From contig CAVVIK010000006.1 in the NCBI GenBank assembly GCA_963748315.1, forward strand, positions 620,001-684,000: a stretch of 64,000 bases of DNA, written 5' to 3'. The translations under genes and the position numbers were made by a program. Under the pieces are notes generated by a model. That model had not been told where the DNA came from. It made no database searches and saw nothing but the letters and a program-made list of their open reading frames with translations. This DNA comes from DASPHG01 sp963748315. GTDB lineage: Bacteria > Actinomycetota > Thermoleophilia > Solirubrobacterales > Thermoleophilaceae. This document shows positions 20,863 through 30,428 of the stretch, in pieces; position 1 is the first letter of the stretch, and the number at the start of each line of letters is the position of its first letter.

Positions 20863-21390
20863 CAGCTCTCGAGCCCCTTTCGCCGGCGCGCGAGCACGAC
20901 GGCGCACACGGCTGCGACGAGCAGCAGGAACGACGCCGCCTCGAACGGGATCAGGAACTTCTGCAGGAGCAGCTGGCCGATCTCGCCGGGCGAGCCAAAG
21001 CCGGGCTCGACGTCGGCCCCGCGGGTGTCAAGCGCGTCAAGGCTGGACCCCAGGACCGCGAGTGAGATCACGACGAAGAGCGCGCCGGCCATGATCACCC
21101 CGAGCTGCCCGATCCCGCCCGCCTCGCCGCCGCGCCAGGCCGAGGGGGCCGCGCCGCCGACGTAGGCGGTGACGAACAGGTACAGGACCATGATCGCGCC
21201 GGCGTAGACGACGATCTGCGCGGCCGCGAGGAACTCGGAGCGCAGGAGCAGGAAGAGGACCGCGAGCGCGAGCAGGTGCGCGATCAAGGCACAGCACGCT
21301 GTAGAACGGGTTGCGCAGCAGAACGACCCCCAGCGCGCCGCCAATCGCGCCGATGGCGGCGACGAAGAACAGGATCTGCTCGAACAGCAA
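20862..21390 (-). CDS. nuoJ: NADH-quinone oxidoreductase subunit J, one frame break
   Basis: Five-helix membrane subunit. TTG start at 21390: 'LLFEQILFFVAAIGAIGG' and 'LLRNPFYSVLCL'. An extra T near 21288 breaks the frame; without it 'CLIAHLLALAVLFLLLRSEF' continues to 'AAQIVVYAGAIMVLYLFV', the conserved quinone-channel helix. Stop at 20862 overlaps nuoK. The slip again looks like a single-base assembly indel. Confidence 0.92.
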
Positions 21391-21405
21391 GCCAGCCGCT
21401 CCTGG

Positions 21406-21939
21406 CTACTCGCCCTCTCGCCTGAGCGGGGTTCGATCCGGGTGGTCCGCGAGCAGCATCTCCTTCGTGAAGATCAGGTCGGTCCGCTCGTAGTCCGACA
21501 GCTCGTAGTCGTTGCCCATCGTGATCGCGTCGAACGGGCACGCGAGCTCGCAGTAGCCGCAGAAGATGCAGCGCGTCATGTTGATCTCGTAGACCGCCGC
21601 GTAGCGCTCGCCGGCCGACACCTGGTTGTCGGGCGTGTTCTCGGCGGCGACGACGCGGATGCAGTCGGCCGGACACGCCGCCGCGCACAGCGAGCAGCCC
21701 ACGCATTTCTCGAGACCGGTGTCCTCGAACCGGTGCAGCTTGTGCTTGCCGCGCCAGCGCGGGTATACCGGCGTCTTCTCCTCCGGATACTCGATCGTGA
21801 CCGGCTCCTCGAACAGGCGCGCGAACGTCGTCCGCAGGCCGCGCAGGGTCGCGGCGAACGTGCGGTACGCGCCACCGGGCCCGCCTGGCTCGGGGCCGCG
21901 CTGGACCTCGATCACGTCGTCTGACGGGTTCCAGGTCAC
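21406..21939 (-). CDS. nuoI: NADH-quinone oxidoreductase subunit I
   Basis: 177-aa peripheral-arm subunit carrying two 4Fe-4S clusters (N6a, N6b): CVGCSLCAAACP and CIFCGYCELACP. GTG start at 21939 overlaps the nuoH stop. The open frame extends much farther upstream but only as a shadow of nuoH. Ends 15 bp before nuoJ. Confidence 0.95.
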   Translation of the reverse strand: MTWNPSDDVIEVQRGPEPGGPGGAYRTFAATLRGLRTTFARLFEEPVTIEYPEEKTPVYPRWRGKHKLHRFEDTGLEKCVGCSLCAAACPADCIRVVAAENTPDNQVSAGERYAAVYEINMTRCIFCGYCELACPFDAITMGNDYELSDYERTDLIFTKEMLLADHPDRTPLRREGE

Positions 21940-22946
21940 GTCGTCACCACCAGGATCGCCGTGACGAGCGCGTTCAGCGTGGCCAGCGGCAGCAGGATCT
22001 TCCAGCCGAAGCTCATCAGCTGGTCGTAGCGCAGGCGCGGCAGCGTCGTGCGCACCCAGATGAAGAGCAGCACGATCGCGGCCATCTTCACGATCACCCA
22101 CAGCGGATCGAGGTAGGCCGGGCCGGGACCGTGCCATCCGCCGAGGAACAGCGCGGTGCAGAGGCCACCGAACACGATGATGTGCATGTACTCGGCCATG
22201 AAGAACGCGCCGAAGCGCATTCCGCCGTACTCCGTGTTGTAGCCCGCGACGATCTCTGCGTCGGCCTCCGGCAGGTCGAACGGCGCGCGGGCCGTCTCCG
22301 CGAAGCCGGCGACGAGGAAGATCAGGAACCCGACGAACTGCGGCACGATGAACCAGACCGTGTCCTGGTGCTCGACGATCTCGGTCAGCGACAGCGTGCC
22401 CGCCGTCATCACGATCCCAAGCAGCGACAGGCCGAGCGCGACCTCGTAGGAGATCAGCTGCGCGGCGCTCCGCATCGCGCCGAGGAACGAGTACTTCGAG
22501 CCGGACGCCCAGCCGCCGAGCATGAACCCGTAGAGGGCTAGCGCCCCGAACGCGAACGCGTACAGGATCCCGATCGAGACGTCGATCCCGTAGAGGCCGT
22601 AGTCCGCTCCGAAGATGCCGTCCTCGCGCGTGTCGCCGAACGGCACGAGCGCCAGCGTGGCGACTGCGGTCAGCACCGAGATCATCGGCGCGAGCGCCAT
22701 CATCCACGGGACCGCGGTGCGCGGCTCCGAGTGCTCCTTCGAGAGCAGCTTCACGACGTCCGCGAGCGGCTGGAGGAGGCCGTAGGGGCCGACCCGGTTC
22801 GGCCCGTAGCGCGACTGCATCCGGCCCATGAACTTGCGCTCGACGAGCAGCACGATCGGCGTCACCCCCAGGACGAAGGCGAAGATCACCAGGACCTTGA
22901 TCACCTGGACGAGCGTCGTCTCGGCGAAGCCGACCTCTGCGATCAC
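21936..22946 (-). CDS. nuoH: NADH-quinone oxidoreductase subunit H
   Basis: 336-aa membrane subunit forming the quinone chamber. Seen: 'LLVERKFMGRMQSRYGPNRVGPYG' region (loop 1), 'PLADVVKLLSKE', 'ARAPFDLPEADAEIVAGYNTEYGG' region with the acidic quinone-channel residues, and 'WVRTTLPRLRYDQLM'. Overlaps nuoG (ATGA) and nuoI. Confidence 0.96.
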   Translation of the reverse strand: MIAEVGFAETTLVQVIKVLVIFAFVLGVTPIVLLVERKFMGRMQSRYGPNRVGPYGLLQPLADVVKLLSKEHSEPRTAVPWMMALAPMISVLTAVATLALVPFGDTREDGIFGADYGLYGIDVSIGILYAFAFGALALYGFMLGGWASGSKYSFLGAMRSAAQLISYEVALGLSLLGIVMTAGTLSLTEIVEHQDTVWFIVPQFVGFLIFLVAGFAETARAPFDLPEADAEIVAGYNTEYGGMRFGAFFMAEYMHIIVFGGLCTALFLGGWHGPGPAYLDPLWVIVKMAAIVLLFIWVRTTLPRLRYDQLMSFGWKILLPLATLNALVTAILVVTT

Positions 22947-25255
22947 GCCTTGCGCACCTCCACGACCGCGCCGTGGTCGAGGTCGGTCCCCTCGAGCAGG
23001 AACACCGTGCCGGGCTGCACCGCCTGTCGCAGTCGCGCGACCGCGCGGACGCTGGTGCCGTTCATGGCCACCTCGACCTCGTCGCCGGGCCGGATGCCGA
23101 GGCGCTCGGCGTCCTCGGCCGACAGCTCGGCCTGCTGCTGCGGCGCGAGGAACTCGAGCACGGGCGCGTGGCGCGTCTCGCGGCCCGCCCAGAGCGAGCG
23201 CACGGTGCCGAGCTTCATTCCCTCGGGCAGGGTGGGCGGCGATTCGAGTGGAGCGTCCGGGATGTCGGGCGCCTCGAGCGCCGATGCCGCGTCGCGCTCC
23301 TGCCAGCGCACACCGCGCCCGCCGATCTCCTCGAGCGTGAGCCCGGCGTAGAACGGCACCGCCTCGGTCACCTGCTGCGTGATCATCGGCGTCGTCACCG
23401 CATCGACCGGCGTGCCGAGGCGGGAGCAGAGCTCCGCGAGCACGAGCGCCGGCTGGCGTACCTCGCCGGGATGGCCGATCGCCTGCCGCAGCCGCTGCAC
23501 GCGACCGTCCGGGTGGGTCATCGTGCCCTCCTTCTCCGCGTACGAGGCGGCCGGGAAGACGACGTCCGCGTTTTCGATCCCGGGCGTGATGTGGTCGGCG
23601 AAGGCCACCACGAAGTCGGCAGGAGCGGGCGGCTCGGCGTGCAGCAGGACGAGCGCGGACAGCCCGTCACCGACCTCCTTGGCACCCTTACCGGTGGCGG
23701 GCGGGTCCGCCAGGCCGGGGCCGAGGTTCGGTAGGCAGCCGACCTCGCGCAGGCCGCGCCCGTTGGTCCCCGTGGGGATCTCGATCAGGCCCGCGCCCTC
23801 GGTCGCCTGGAGATTCAGCTTGCGCGCGAGCGCGAGCAGGGCGGCGACCCCCTGGCGTCCGCGCGGGCCGTGTGACAGGCGCTCGCCCCAGATGATCACG
23901 ACCGGCCCGCCGCCGCGCGGGTCGTGCTCCGCCAGCTCCTGCAGGGCGGCCTCGGCACCGCCCGGAGGGAAGCGGACCGCGTGGTCGGCGTCCGCGTCGA
24001 GCGTCGTCGGATGGCTCGAGGCGACCACCACCGTCGCGCCGCGGCGGCGGCGCGCCTTGCGCACACGGAGGTCGATGATCGGCGCCTCCTCGACGAGGTC
24101 GGTGTCGAAGACGAGCACGGTCCCGGCGTTCTCGATGTCCCACACGGGCACGCTCAGGTCGGGCCGGGCGAGGATGCGCGCCTGGTCCGGGTCGAGCACG
24201 CCGCTCGGGCGCGAGTCGACATGCGGCGAGCCGAGCGCGTCGCGCATCAGGCGCTGAAGGAGGAAGCCCTCCTCGTTAGTGGTCTCGCCGCCGGCGAGGG
24301 CTGCCGTCGCCGCGCCGGCCTTCTCGAGGCCGGTCGCCGCCATCGACAGCGCGCGCTCCCACGAAGCCTCGCGCAGCGCGCCGCCGTCCGACACGAGCGG
24401 CCTCGTGATCCGCTCGGGCGAGTGCACGGCCTGGTAGCCGTAGCGGCCCTTGTCGCAGAGCCAGCCGTCCTCGACGTCCTCGTTGTCACGGGCCATCACG
24501 CGCACGATCCGGGCGTCGTCGCGCACGGTGAACTCGATGTTGCACTGGCTCGGGCAGAGCGCGCAGATCGAGCCCGAGTCCTCGACGTCCCACGGCCGCG
24601 CGCGGAAGCGGTACGAGGTCGAGGTGAGCGCGCCGACCGGGCAGAGCTCGACGATGTTGCCGCTGAACGGCGCGACGTACGGTGCGCCGTCGTTCGTGCC
24701 GACAAAGGTGTGGTCGGCGCGGTCGAGGAAGACAAGCTGGTAGTCCTCGGACACCTCCTGCGAGAAGCGGACGCAGCGGTAGCAGAGGATGCAGCGCTCG
24801 CGGTCGATCGCGATCAAGGGCGACAGCTCGATCGGCTTCTTGAAGTGGCGCTTGGGCTCGATCATGCGCGAGCGGCCCGCGCCCCAGCCGAACGAGATGT
24901 CCTGCAGCGGGCACTCGCCGCCCTTGTCGCAGACGGGACAGTCGAGCGGGTGGTTGATGAGCAGGAACTCGACGACCGCCTCCTGCGCCGCCTTCACTCG
25001 ATCGGAGGTGGTGATGACGACCATCCCGTCCTTGACCGCGGTCGAGCAGGCCGTCTGCAGCTTCGGGATCCCCTCGATCTCGACCAGGCACATGCGGCAC
25101 GCGCCGACCGGCGGACCGATCTTCGGCTCGTAACAGAAGACCGGGATCTCGACGTCGCCGTACTTGGCGCCGTCCACGAGCATCACGCCCTCCGGCGCGC
25201 TCACCTCGCGGCCGTCGATCTCGAACGTGACCATCCGCTGCTCGGGCCTAGGCAA
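22943..25255 (-). CDS. nuoG: NADH-quinone oxidoreductase subunit G
   Basis: 770-aa iron-sulfur subunit. The N-terminal 2Fe-2S ferredoxin has 'FCYEPKIGPPVGACRMCLVE'. The N5 site is HPLDCPVCDKGGEC (HxxxCxxCx5C). The N4 site is CILCYRC with a later CPVGAL. An extra CALCPSQC plus 'WLCDKGRYG' supplies the four cysteines of the N7-type cluster, which is missing from many NuoG. A molybdopterin-oxidoreductase-like domain and a C-terminal barrel ('LGIRPGDEVEVAMNG') follow. The TTG at 25255 overlaps nuoF; the ATG at 25234 (MVTFEIDGREV) is an equally good start. Confidence 0.95.
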   Translation of the reverse strand: MPRPEQRMVTFEIDGREVSAPEGVMLVDGAKYGDVEIPVFCYEPKIGPPVGACRMCLVEIEGIPKLQTACSTAVKDGMVVITTSDRVKAAQEAVVEFLLINHPLDCPVCDKGGECPLQDISFGWGAGRSRMIEPKRHFKKPIELSPLIAIDRERCILCYRCVRFSQEVSEDYQLVFLDRADHTFVGTNDGAPYVAPFSGNIVELCPVGALTSTSYRFRARPWDVEDSGSICALCPSQCNIEFTVRDDARIVRVMARDNEDVEDGWLCDKGRYGYQAVHSPERITRPLVSDGGALREASWERALSMAATGLEKAGAATAALAGGETTNEEGFLLQRLMRDALGSPHVDSRPSGVLDPDQARILARPDLSVPVWDIENAGTVLVFDTDLVEEAPIIDLRVRKARRRRGATVVVASSHPTTLDADADHAVRFPPGGAEAALQELAEHDPRGGGPVVIIWGERLSHGPRGRQGVAALLALARKLNLQATEGAGLIEIPTGTNGRGLREVGCLPNLGPGLADPPATGKGAKEVGDGLSALVLLHAEPPAPADFVVAFADHITPGIENADVVFPAASYAEKEGTMTHPDGRVQRLRQAIGHPGEVRQPALVLAELCSRLGTPVDAVTTPMITQQVTEAVPFYAGLTLEEIGGRGVRWQERDAASALEAPDIPDAPLESPPTLPEGMKLGTVRSLWAGRETRHAPVLEFLAPQQQAELSAEDAERLGIRPGDEVEVAMNGTSVRAVARLRQAVQPGTVFLLEGTDLDHGAVVEVRKA

Positions 25256-26576
25256 TGCCGGCCCCCTCGCTTGCGGCGAGCTCCTGCGCCGAGAGCGCGT
25301 AGTCCTGCAGCGCGTGCTCCTGGCGGCGGCGCTCGATGTGCTGCTCGAACTCGTCGCGGAACTTCTCGATCATCGACCCGATCGGCATCGCCATCGAGTC
25401 GCCGAGCACGCACAGGCAGTTGCCGATGATGTTCTCCTGGACCTGGGCGATGATCTCGATGTCCATCGGCGTGGCCTCGCCGCGGTCCACGCGCTCGAGC
25501 ATCTTCACCGTCCAGTTGGTGCCCTCCCGGCACGGCGTGCACTTGCCGCAGGACTCGTGCCGGTAGAACCCGGCGAGGCGCAGGGCGACGTCGACGATCG
25601 GGACCGAGTCGTCGATCACGATGATCGCGCCGGAGCCGAGCATCGACCCTGCCTCCGCCATGTTCTCGAAGTCGTATGGGAGGTCGAGATGCTCGGGGAG
25701 GAGGACCGGTGCGGATGAGCCGCCGGGGAACCAGCACTTGATCTCGCGGCCCTCGGGCGGTCCGCCGGCGAGGTCGCAGACGATCTCGCGCGCGGTGATG
25801 CCCAGCTCGATCTCGTAGTTGCCGGGACGCTGGACGTTGCCGGAGACCGAGACGATCTTCGTGCCGGCCGACTTCTCGGTGCCGAACGACTTGAACCAGT
25901 CGGCGCCCTTCTCCACGATCAGCGGGACGTTGCAGAGCGTCTCGACGTTGTTGATCAGCGTCGGGCCTTGGTAGAGCCCCTGGTTCGCCGGGAACGGCGG
26001 CTTGAGGCGCGGGTTGCCGCGCTTGCCTTCGAGCGCGTCGAGCAGCGCCGACTCCTCGCCGCAGATGTAGGCACCCTGGCCGCGGTGAACCCAGAGCTCG
26101 AGCGAGAAGTCCGAGCCGAGGATGCGCTCGCCCACGTAGCCCTTCTGCTTGGCCTCCTCGAGCGCCTTCTCGAGGATCTGTGCCTGCAGCTCGTACTCGC
26201 CGCGGATGAAGATGAACGCGCGGCTCGCGCCGGCGGCGCGCGCGGCGATGATGATGCCCTCGATCAGGAGGTGTGGGTTCTTCTGCATCAGCAGGCGGTC
26301 CTTGAACGTGCCGGGCTCGGACTCGTCCGCGTTGCAGCAGAGGTACTTGTCCATTCCGCCCTTCGGGATGAAGCTCGCCTTCTTTCCCATGGCGAAGCCG
26401 GCGCCGCCGCGGCCGCGGAGGAGGGACTCCTCGAGCTCGTGGACGAGCTCCTCCTCGGCCATGTCGACCAGGCCCTTCTGGAGGCGCGAGTAGCCGCCGA
26501 GCCGCTCGTAAACCTCCATCGTCGCGAGGCCGGGCTCGTCGATGTTCTCGAGCAGCACGCGCTTCTCCTCAGCCAT
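25248..26576 (-). CDS. nuoF: NADH-quinone oxidoreductase subunit F
   Basis: 442-aa NADH- and FMN-binding subunit. The NADH loop is 'LRGRGGAGFAMGKKASF' near residue 53, the FMN site 'CNADESEPGTFKDR', then 'GAYICGEESALLDALEGKRGNPR' region. The N3 4Fe-4S ligands are in 'ESCGKCTPCREG' and 'GNCLCVLGD'. ATG at 26576 overlaps nuoE by 8 bp. Confidence 0.96.
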   Translation of the reverse strand: MAEEKRVLLENIDEPGLATMEVYERLGGYSRLQKGLVDMAEEELVHELEESLLRGRGGAGFAMGKKASFIPKGGMDKYLCCNADESEPGTFKDRLLMQKNPHLLIEGIIIAARAAGASRAFIFIRGEYELQAQILEKALEEAKQKGYVGERILGSDFSLELWVHRGQGAYICGEESALLDALEGKRGNPRLKPPFPANQGLYQGPTLINNVETLCNVPLIVEKGADWFKSFGTEKSAGTKIVSVSGNVQRPGNYEIELGITAREIVCDLAGGPPEGREIKCWFPGGSSAPVLLPEHLDLPYDFENMAEAGSMLGSGAIIVIDDSVPIVDVALRLAGFYRHESCGKCTPCREGTNWTVKMLERVDRGEATPMDIEIIAQVQENIIGNCLCVLGDSMAMPIGSMIEKFRDEFEQHIERRRQEHALQDYALSAQELAASEGAGIA

Positions 26577-27156
26577 CGCCCAGCCCCCTTCCGGGCAGCG
26601 GCTGCTCGCCTCGCTTAAGCGCCTCGACTATCTGCTCTGCGTCGCCGGGCTGGAGCGGCCCGATGAAGCGGCCGTTCACCGACGCCATCGGCGCCATGTC
26701 GCACGCTCCGAGGCACTCGAACTCGCGAATGTGGACGTCGTCGAGGTCGCCGCCCGCTTCCTTGATCGCGTCGTAGACCGCCTTGGCGTTCTTCGGCATG
26801 CACGCGACGCTCGTGCACACCCAGACGTATTGGCGGCCGACGGGCTCGGTGTTGAGCATGTCGTAGAAGGTCGCGACGCTCGAGAGGTAGGCGGGCGTCA
26901 CGCGCATGACCGCTGCCACCTGGTCGATCGCCTCGGGCGAGCACCAGCCGTGGAGCCGCTGCGCCGCCGCGAGCGCGGGGAGCGCGGCCGAGTGGCGGTC
27001 GGGGTAGCGCGAGATCAGGTCCTCGATCTCGGCCTGCAGCTCCCGCGGCACGTCGATCTCGGCCAGGTCGGGCACGACCGCCGGCTGCTCGAGCTCGCCG
27101 GAGTCGAGCCCGGGCTCCTCGTGGGTCGTCGTCTCGGGGCGGATCTCGCCGCTCAC
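26569..27156 (-). CDS. nuoE: NADH-quinone oxidoreductase subunit E
   Basis: 195-aa subunit with a thioredoxin-fold 2Fe-2S site: CTSVAC (Cx4C) and CLGAC (Cx3C). GTG at 27156 forms a GTGA overlap with the nuoD stop, which is why I prefer it to the farther upstream open frame. An acidic, disordered N-terminal extension of about 35 residues precedes the conserved fold. Confidence 0.95.
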   Translation of the reverse strand: MSGEIRPETTTHEEPGLDSGELEQPAVVPDLAEIDVPRELQAEIEDLISRYPDRHSAALPALAAAQRLHGWCSPEAIDQVAAVMRVTPAYLSSVATFYDMLNTEPVGRQYVWVCTSVACMPKNAKAVYDAIKEAGGDLDDVHIREFECLGACDMAPMASVNGRFIGPLQPGDAEQIVEALKRGEQPLPGRGLGDG

Positions 27157-28430
27157 CGGTCGATGCCTCCGAGGATCGGGTCGAGCATCGCGATGCACGC
27201 GATCAGGTCGGCGATCAGGCCGCCCTCGCCCATCTGCTTGAGCGACTGGAGGTTCGCGAAGCTCGGGTCGCGCATGTGGACCCGCGACGGCTTCGACGAG
27301 CCATCCGAGACGACGAAGCAGCCGAGCTCGCCGCGCGGTGACTCGATCGGCACGTATGCCTCACCGACGGGAACGCGGAACCCCTCGGTGACGAGCTTGA
27401 AGTGGTGGATCAGCGCCTCCATCGAGGTCGCGAGCTCGAACCGGGGCGGAAGCGCGACCTTGCGGTCCGGCGAGATGTAGGGCCCCTCCGGCAGGCCGTC
27501 GAGCGCCTGCTCCACGATCTTGGCCGACTCGCGCATCTCCGCCATCCGTACGCGGTAGCGGTCGTAGTTGTCGCCGACCGTCCCGACCGGGATCTTGAAG
27601 TCGAACTGGTCGTATGACGAGTAGGGCATCGCCTTGCGCAGGTCCCACGGATTGCCGGTCGCGCGCAGGAGCGGCCCGGTGACGCCCAGGTCGAGCAGCG
27701 TCTGCTCGTCGACGACCCCGACGCCCTTCAGGCGCTGGAGGAAGATCTCGTTCTGGTCGAGCAGCGCCTCGTACTGGTCGAGCCGCGTCGGCAGCATCGC
27801 GCAGAACTCGCGCGCCTTCTGCTCCCAGCCGGGCGGCAGGTCCTCGATCACGCCGCCGACCTGGAAGTAGCGCGTGTGGAAGCGCTGGCCCGAGGAGTAC
27901 TCGAACAGGTCGAGCACGTAGTCGCGCTCGCGACAGCCCCACCAGAGCATCGTCACGGCGCCGAGGTCGAGCGCCGAGGTGGCGAGCCAGAACAGGTGGC
28001 TCGCGATGCGGTTGAGCTCGAGGTGGATGACGCGCAGGTACTGCGCGCGGGCCGGCACCTCGAGGTCGAGCAGGCGCTCCACCGACATGCAGAACGCCAT
28101 CGCGTTGAAGTAGTACGCGAGGTAGTCCATCCGCTCGACGAACGGGATGACCTTCCAGTACGCCTGGTCCTCGCACGACTTCTCGATCCCGGTGTGGACG
28201 TAGCCGATGATCGGCTCGATCTGGCGGACGGTTTCGCCCTCGAGCGTCAGCAGCAGGCGCAGCACGCCGTGCGTCGCGGGGTGGTGCGGCCCCATGTTGA
28301 TCGTGAAGAGCTCGTGCCGCGGCTCGAGCTCCGTGCCGCTGACCGGCTGCTCCATCGTGCCGCGCTCGAGCGTGACCGACTGCTCGCGCTCGCGGTAGGG
28401 CGTGCTCAGCGGGCTCGGGACTTCACTCAT
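27153..28430 (-). CDS. nuoD: NADH-quinone oxidoreductase subunit D
   Basis: 425-aa quinone-site subunit related to hydrogenase large subunits. 'FTINMGPHHPATHGVLRL' near residue 42 has the conserved His pair facing the quinone. 'GYVHTGIEKSCED', 'RMDYLAYYFN', 'LNRIASHLFWLA' and 'PIESPRGELGCFVVSDG' follow, and the ending 'DPILGGIDR' is the usual C-terminus. Confidence 0.96.
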   Translation of the reverse strand: MSEVPSPLSTPYREREQSVTLERGTMEQPVSGTELEPRHELFTINMGPHHPATHGVLRLLLTLEGETVRQIEPIIGYVHTGIEKSCEDQAYWKVIPFVERMDYLAYYFNAMAFCMSVERLLDLEVPARAQYLRVIHLELNRIASHLFWLATSALDLGAVTMLWWGCRERDYVLDLFEYSSGQRFHTRYFQVGGVIEDLPPGWEQKAREFCAMLPTRLDQYEALLDQNEIFLQRLKGVGVVDEQTLLDLGVTGPLLRATGNPWDLRKAMPYSSYDQFDFKIPVGTVGDNYDRYRVRMAEMRESAKIVEQALDGLPEGPYISPDRKVALPPRFELATSMEALIHHFKLVTEGFRVPVGEAYVPIESPRGELGCFVVSDGSSKPSRVHMRDPSFANLQSLKQMGEGGLIADLIACIAMLDPILGGIDR

Positions 28431-28944
28431 ACCAGCGCGGTGTCTCGTGCTCGTTGTAGGTGAAGAGGACCGGCTCGCCGCCGATCGGGAAGTCGCGCCG
28501 CTGCGGGTAGCCCTCGTAGTCCTCCGGCATGAGGATGCGGCGCATGTCCGGATGGCCGTCGAAGACGACGCCGAACATGTCGTAGACCTCCCGCTCCTGG
28601 AAGTTCGCGCCGGGGAAGAGGTCGACGACCGTCGGCAAATGCGGTTCGTCGGCGCCGAGGCGCGTCTTCACGTTCAGGCGCTCCGTACGCCGCATCGAGA
28701 GCAGCTGGTAGTGGACGCCGAGACGCGGCTCGTCGGGCAGGTAGTCGCATCCGTGGACGCTCATCAGGAGCGGGTACGGATCCTCGTCGTCCGCCTTCAG
28801 GTACCCCAGCACGTCGCGCACCGCGCCGGGTGCGACCTCGAGGGTCGCGAGCGCGCGGTGGTAGGCGGTGCCGACCACGGCGTCGCCGCCCAGCTTGTCG
28901 CGCACGCGCTGGGCGACCAGCTCGAGCCCGGTCGCGTCAGGCAA
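28423..28944 (-). CDS. nuoC: NADH-quinone oxidoreductase subunit C
   Basis: 173-aa hydrophilic subunit (30-kDa family). Signature 'EREVYDMFGVVFDGHPDMRRILMPEDYEGYPQRRDFP' region is present, split here as 'REVYDMFGV' and 'EDYEGYPQRRDFPIGG'. TTG start at 28944 overlaps the nuoB stop by 8 bp. It is a separate gene, not a NuoCD fusion. Confidence 0.95.
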   Translation of the reverse strand: MPDATGLELVAQRVRDKLGGDAVVGTAYHRALATLEVAPGAVRDVLGYLKADDEDPYPLLMSVHGCDYLPDEPRLGVHYQLLSMRRTERLNVKTRLGADEPHLPTVVDLFPGANFQEREVYDMFGVVFDGHPDMRRILMPEDYEGYPQRRDFPIGGEPVLFTYNEHETPRWYE

Positions 28945-29575
28945 CGGGACCCTCGGGGAAGCGGGCCGGCTCCTCGGTTCCCTTGGACTTGTAGCGCTCG
29001 CGCCAGCCGAGGTCGGGGCGATCCCAGATCATCTTCTGCAGCTTGTTGATCCCGTAGATGAGCGCCTCGGGCCGGGGCGGGCAGCCCGGCACGTAGATGT
29101 CCACCGGCATGAACTTGTCGGCACCCTGCACGAGCGCGTAGTTGTTGAACATGCCGGCGCTCGAGGAGCACGCGCCCATCGCGATCACCCACTTCGGCTC
29201 GAGCATCTGGTCGTAGATGCGGCGGATGATCGGCGCCATCTTCACCGACACGCGGCCCGACAGGATCATCATGTCCGCCTGCCGGGGGGACGCGCGGACG
29301 GCCTCGTGGCCGAAGCGCGCGATGTCGTTGCGCGGCGACCCGATGATCGTGATCATCTCGATCGCACAGCACGCGAGGCCGAAACCGAGCGGGAACATCG
29401 AGTTGCCGCGGCCCCAGTTCTGAGCCTTCTCGAGGGTCGTCAGTAGTACGCGCGACTGGACGTACTCCTCCAGGTCCTTGCCCTCGAGCTCGCCCTTGAG
29501 CAGCTGGCGCGCCTGGAGCTGGCGCACGCGCAGGTCGTCGCTCGCCTCGCCGACCGGCTGGCGGATCACTTCCAT
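28937..29575 (-). CDS. nuoB: NADH-quinone oxidoreductase subunit B
   Basis: 212-aa subunit holding the N2 cluster: 'GLACCAIEM' with adjacent cysteines, 'GACSSSAGMFNNYA', and 'YVPGCPPRPEAL'. ATG at 29575, overlapping nuoA by 10 bp. N-terminal extension of about 45 residues before the conserved 'KAQNWGRGNSMFPLGFGL'. Confidence 0.96.
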   Translation of the reverse strand: MEVIRQPVGEASDDLRVRQLQARQLLKGELEGKDLEEYVQSRVLLTTLEKAQNWGRGNSMFPLGFGLACCAIEMITIIGSPRNDIARFGHEAVRASPRQADMMILSGRVSVKMAPIIRRIYDQMLEPKWVIAMGACSSSAGMFNNYALVQGADKFMPVDIYVPGCPPRPEALIYGINKLQKMIWDRPDLGWRERYKSKGTEEPARFPEGPVA

Positions 29576-29922
29576 TCGAGCGCACCCCGCCGCCAGACGT
29601 AGATGAATGCCACGAACAGGAGGACGATGAAGACGATCGTCTCCACCAGGGCGAAGACGCCGAAGGCCTCGAGCTGCACCGCGACCGGGTACAGGAAGAC
29701 GACCTCGATGTCGAACAGGATGAACAGCATCGCCACGAGGTAGAAGGACATGCCGAAGCGGAAGTTCTCTTGCACGTCCGACGGCAGCCCGCACTCGTAG
29801 GGGTCGGCCTTGACCTTGCTCGGGCGGCTCGGGCCGAGCACGCGGTTGAGGAAGACGAACGCCCCGCCCGTGACCAGGCCCAGGAAGATGAAGATCAGGG
29901 CTGGCAGATAGCTCTTCAGCAT
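29566..29922 (-). CDS. nuoA: NADH-quinone oxidoreductase subunit A
   Basis: 118-aa three-helix membrane subunit and first gene of the operon. 'YECGLPSDVQENFRFGMSF' is the conserved loop with the quinone-site cysteine, followed by 'LFILFDIEVVFLYP'. ATG at 29922. Confidence 0.96.
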   Translation of the reverse strand: MLKSYLPALIFIFLGLVTGGAFVFLNRVLGPSRPSKVKADPYECGLPSDVQENFRFGMSFYLVAMLFILFDIEVVFLYPVAVQLEAFGVFALVETIVFIVLLFVAFIYVWRRGALEWK

Positions 29923-29934
29923 CGGGGGCGCCGT

Positions 29935-29940
29935 GTTATA
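29935..29940 (-). promoter_or_regulatory. Possible -10 element for the nuo operon
   Basis: Reading the minus strand, TATAAC lies 12 bp upstream of the nuoA ATG, implying a very short leader or a leaderless start. A -35 at 17 bp is weak (TAGCAA), so this rests mainly on the -10. The gap to the divergent gene is only 35 bp. Confidence 0.35.
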
Positions 29941-29957
29941 TCCACGTTTGTGACAAG

Positions 29958-30428
29958 TTGCTACATAGTGCGAAAGGGCGCTTGTTGACTGGCTTTCACG
30001 CCGCTATGGGAATCGCGGTCCTCTGCGCCAACGCGATCGTCGCCGGGTGGGGTGCGGTCGCCTGGCTGCGGGGGCAGCCGTCGATCTGGTTCTGGTACCT
30101 GCTGCGCGTCGCGCAGGTGATCGTCGTGGTCCAGGTCGCCGTGGGGTTGTGGCTCCTGATCTCGGGCAACCAGCCCGAGGACGAGCTCCACTACCTCTAC
30201 GGCGTGTCGATCCTCGCGGTGACGATGGTCAGCGAGGGGATGCGGGTCAGCGCGGCGCAGCACGAGCTCGAGGGGATCGACGACGTGGACGCGCTCGACC
30301 AGGCCGAGCAAAGGGCGCTGGCGCTCCGGGTCGTCATGCGCGAGATGGGCGTGATGACGATCGGCACGCTCCTGATCGTGACGCTGGCCCTGCGCGCCGG
30401 CGCGTCGGCGGGCGGCTTCGGGATCTAG
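29958..30428 (+). CDS. Hypothetical four-helix membrane protein
   Basis: Up to 156 aa. Hydrophobic segments lie at about residues 16-36, 43-68, 78-92 and 133-152, with an acidic patch 'LEGIDDVDALDQAEQRA' between the third and fourth. The TTG at 29958 gives the longest form. An AAAGGG just before the TTG codons at 29982 and 29985, and an ATG at 30006, make shorter forms plausible. It faces nuoA divergently. Its stop shares CTAG with the convergent flavin reductase gene. I do not recognise the family. Confidence 0.65.
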   Translation: MLHSAKGRLLTGFHAAMGIAVLCANAIVAGWGAVAWLRGQPSIWFWYLLRVAQVIVVVQVAVGLWLLISGNQPEDELHYLYGVSILAVTMVSEGMRVSAAQHELEGIDDVDALDQAEQRALALRVVMREMGVMTIGTLLIVTLALRAGASAGGFGI

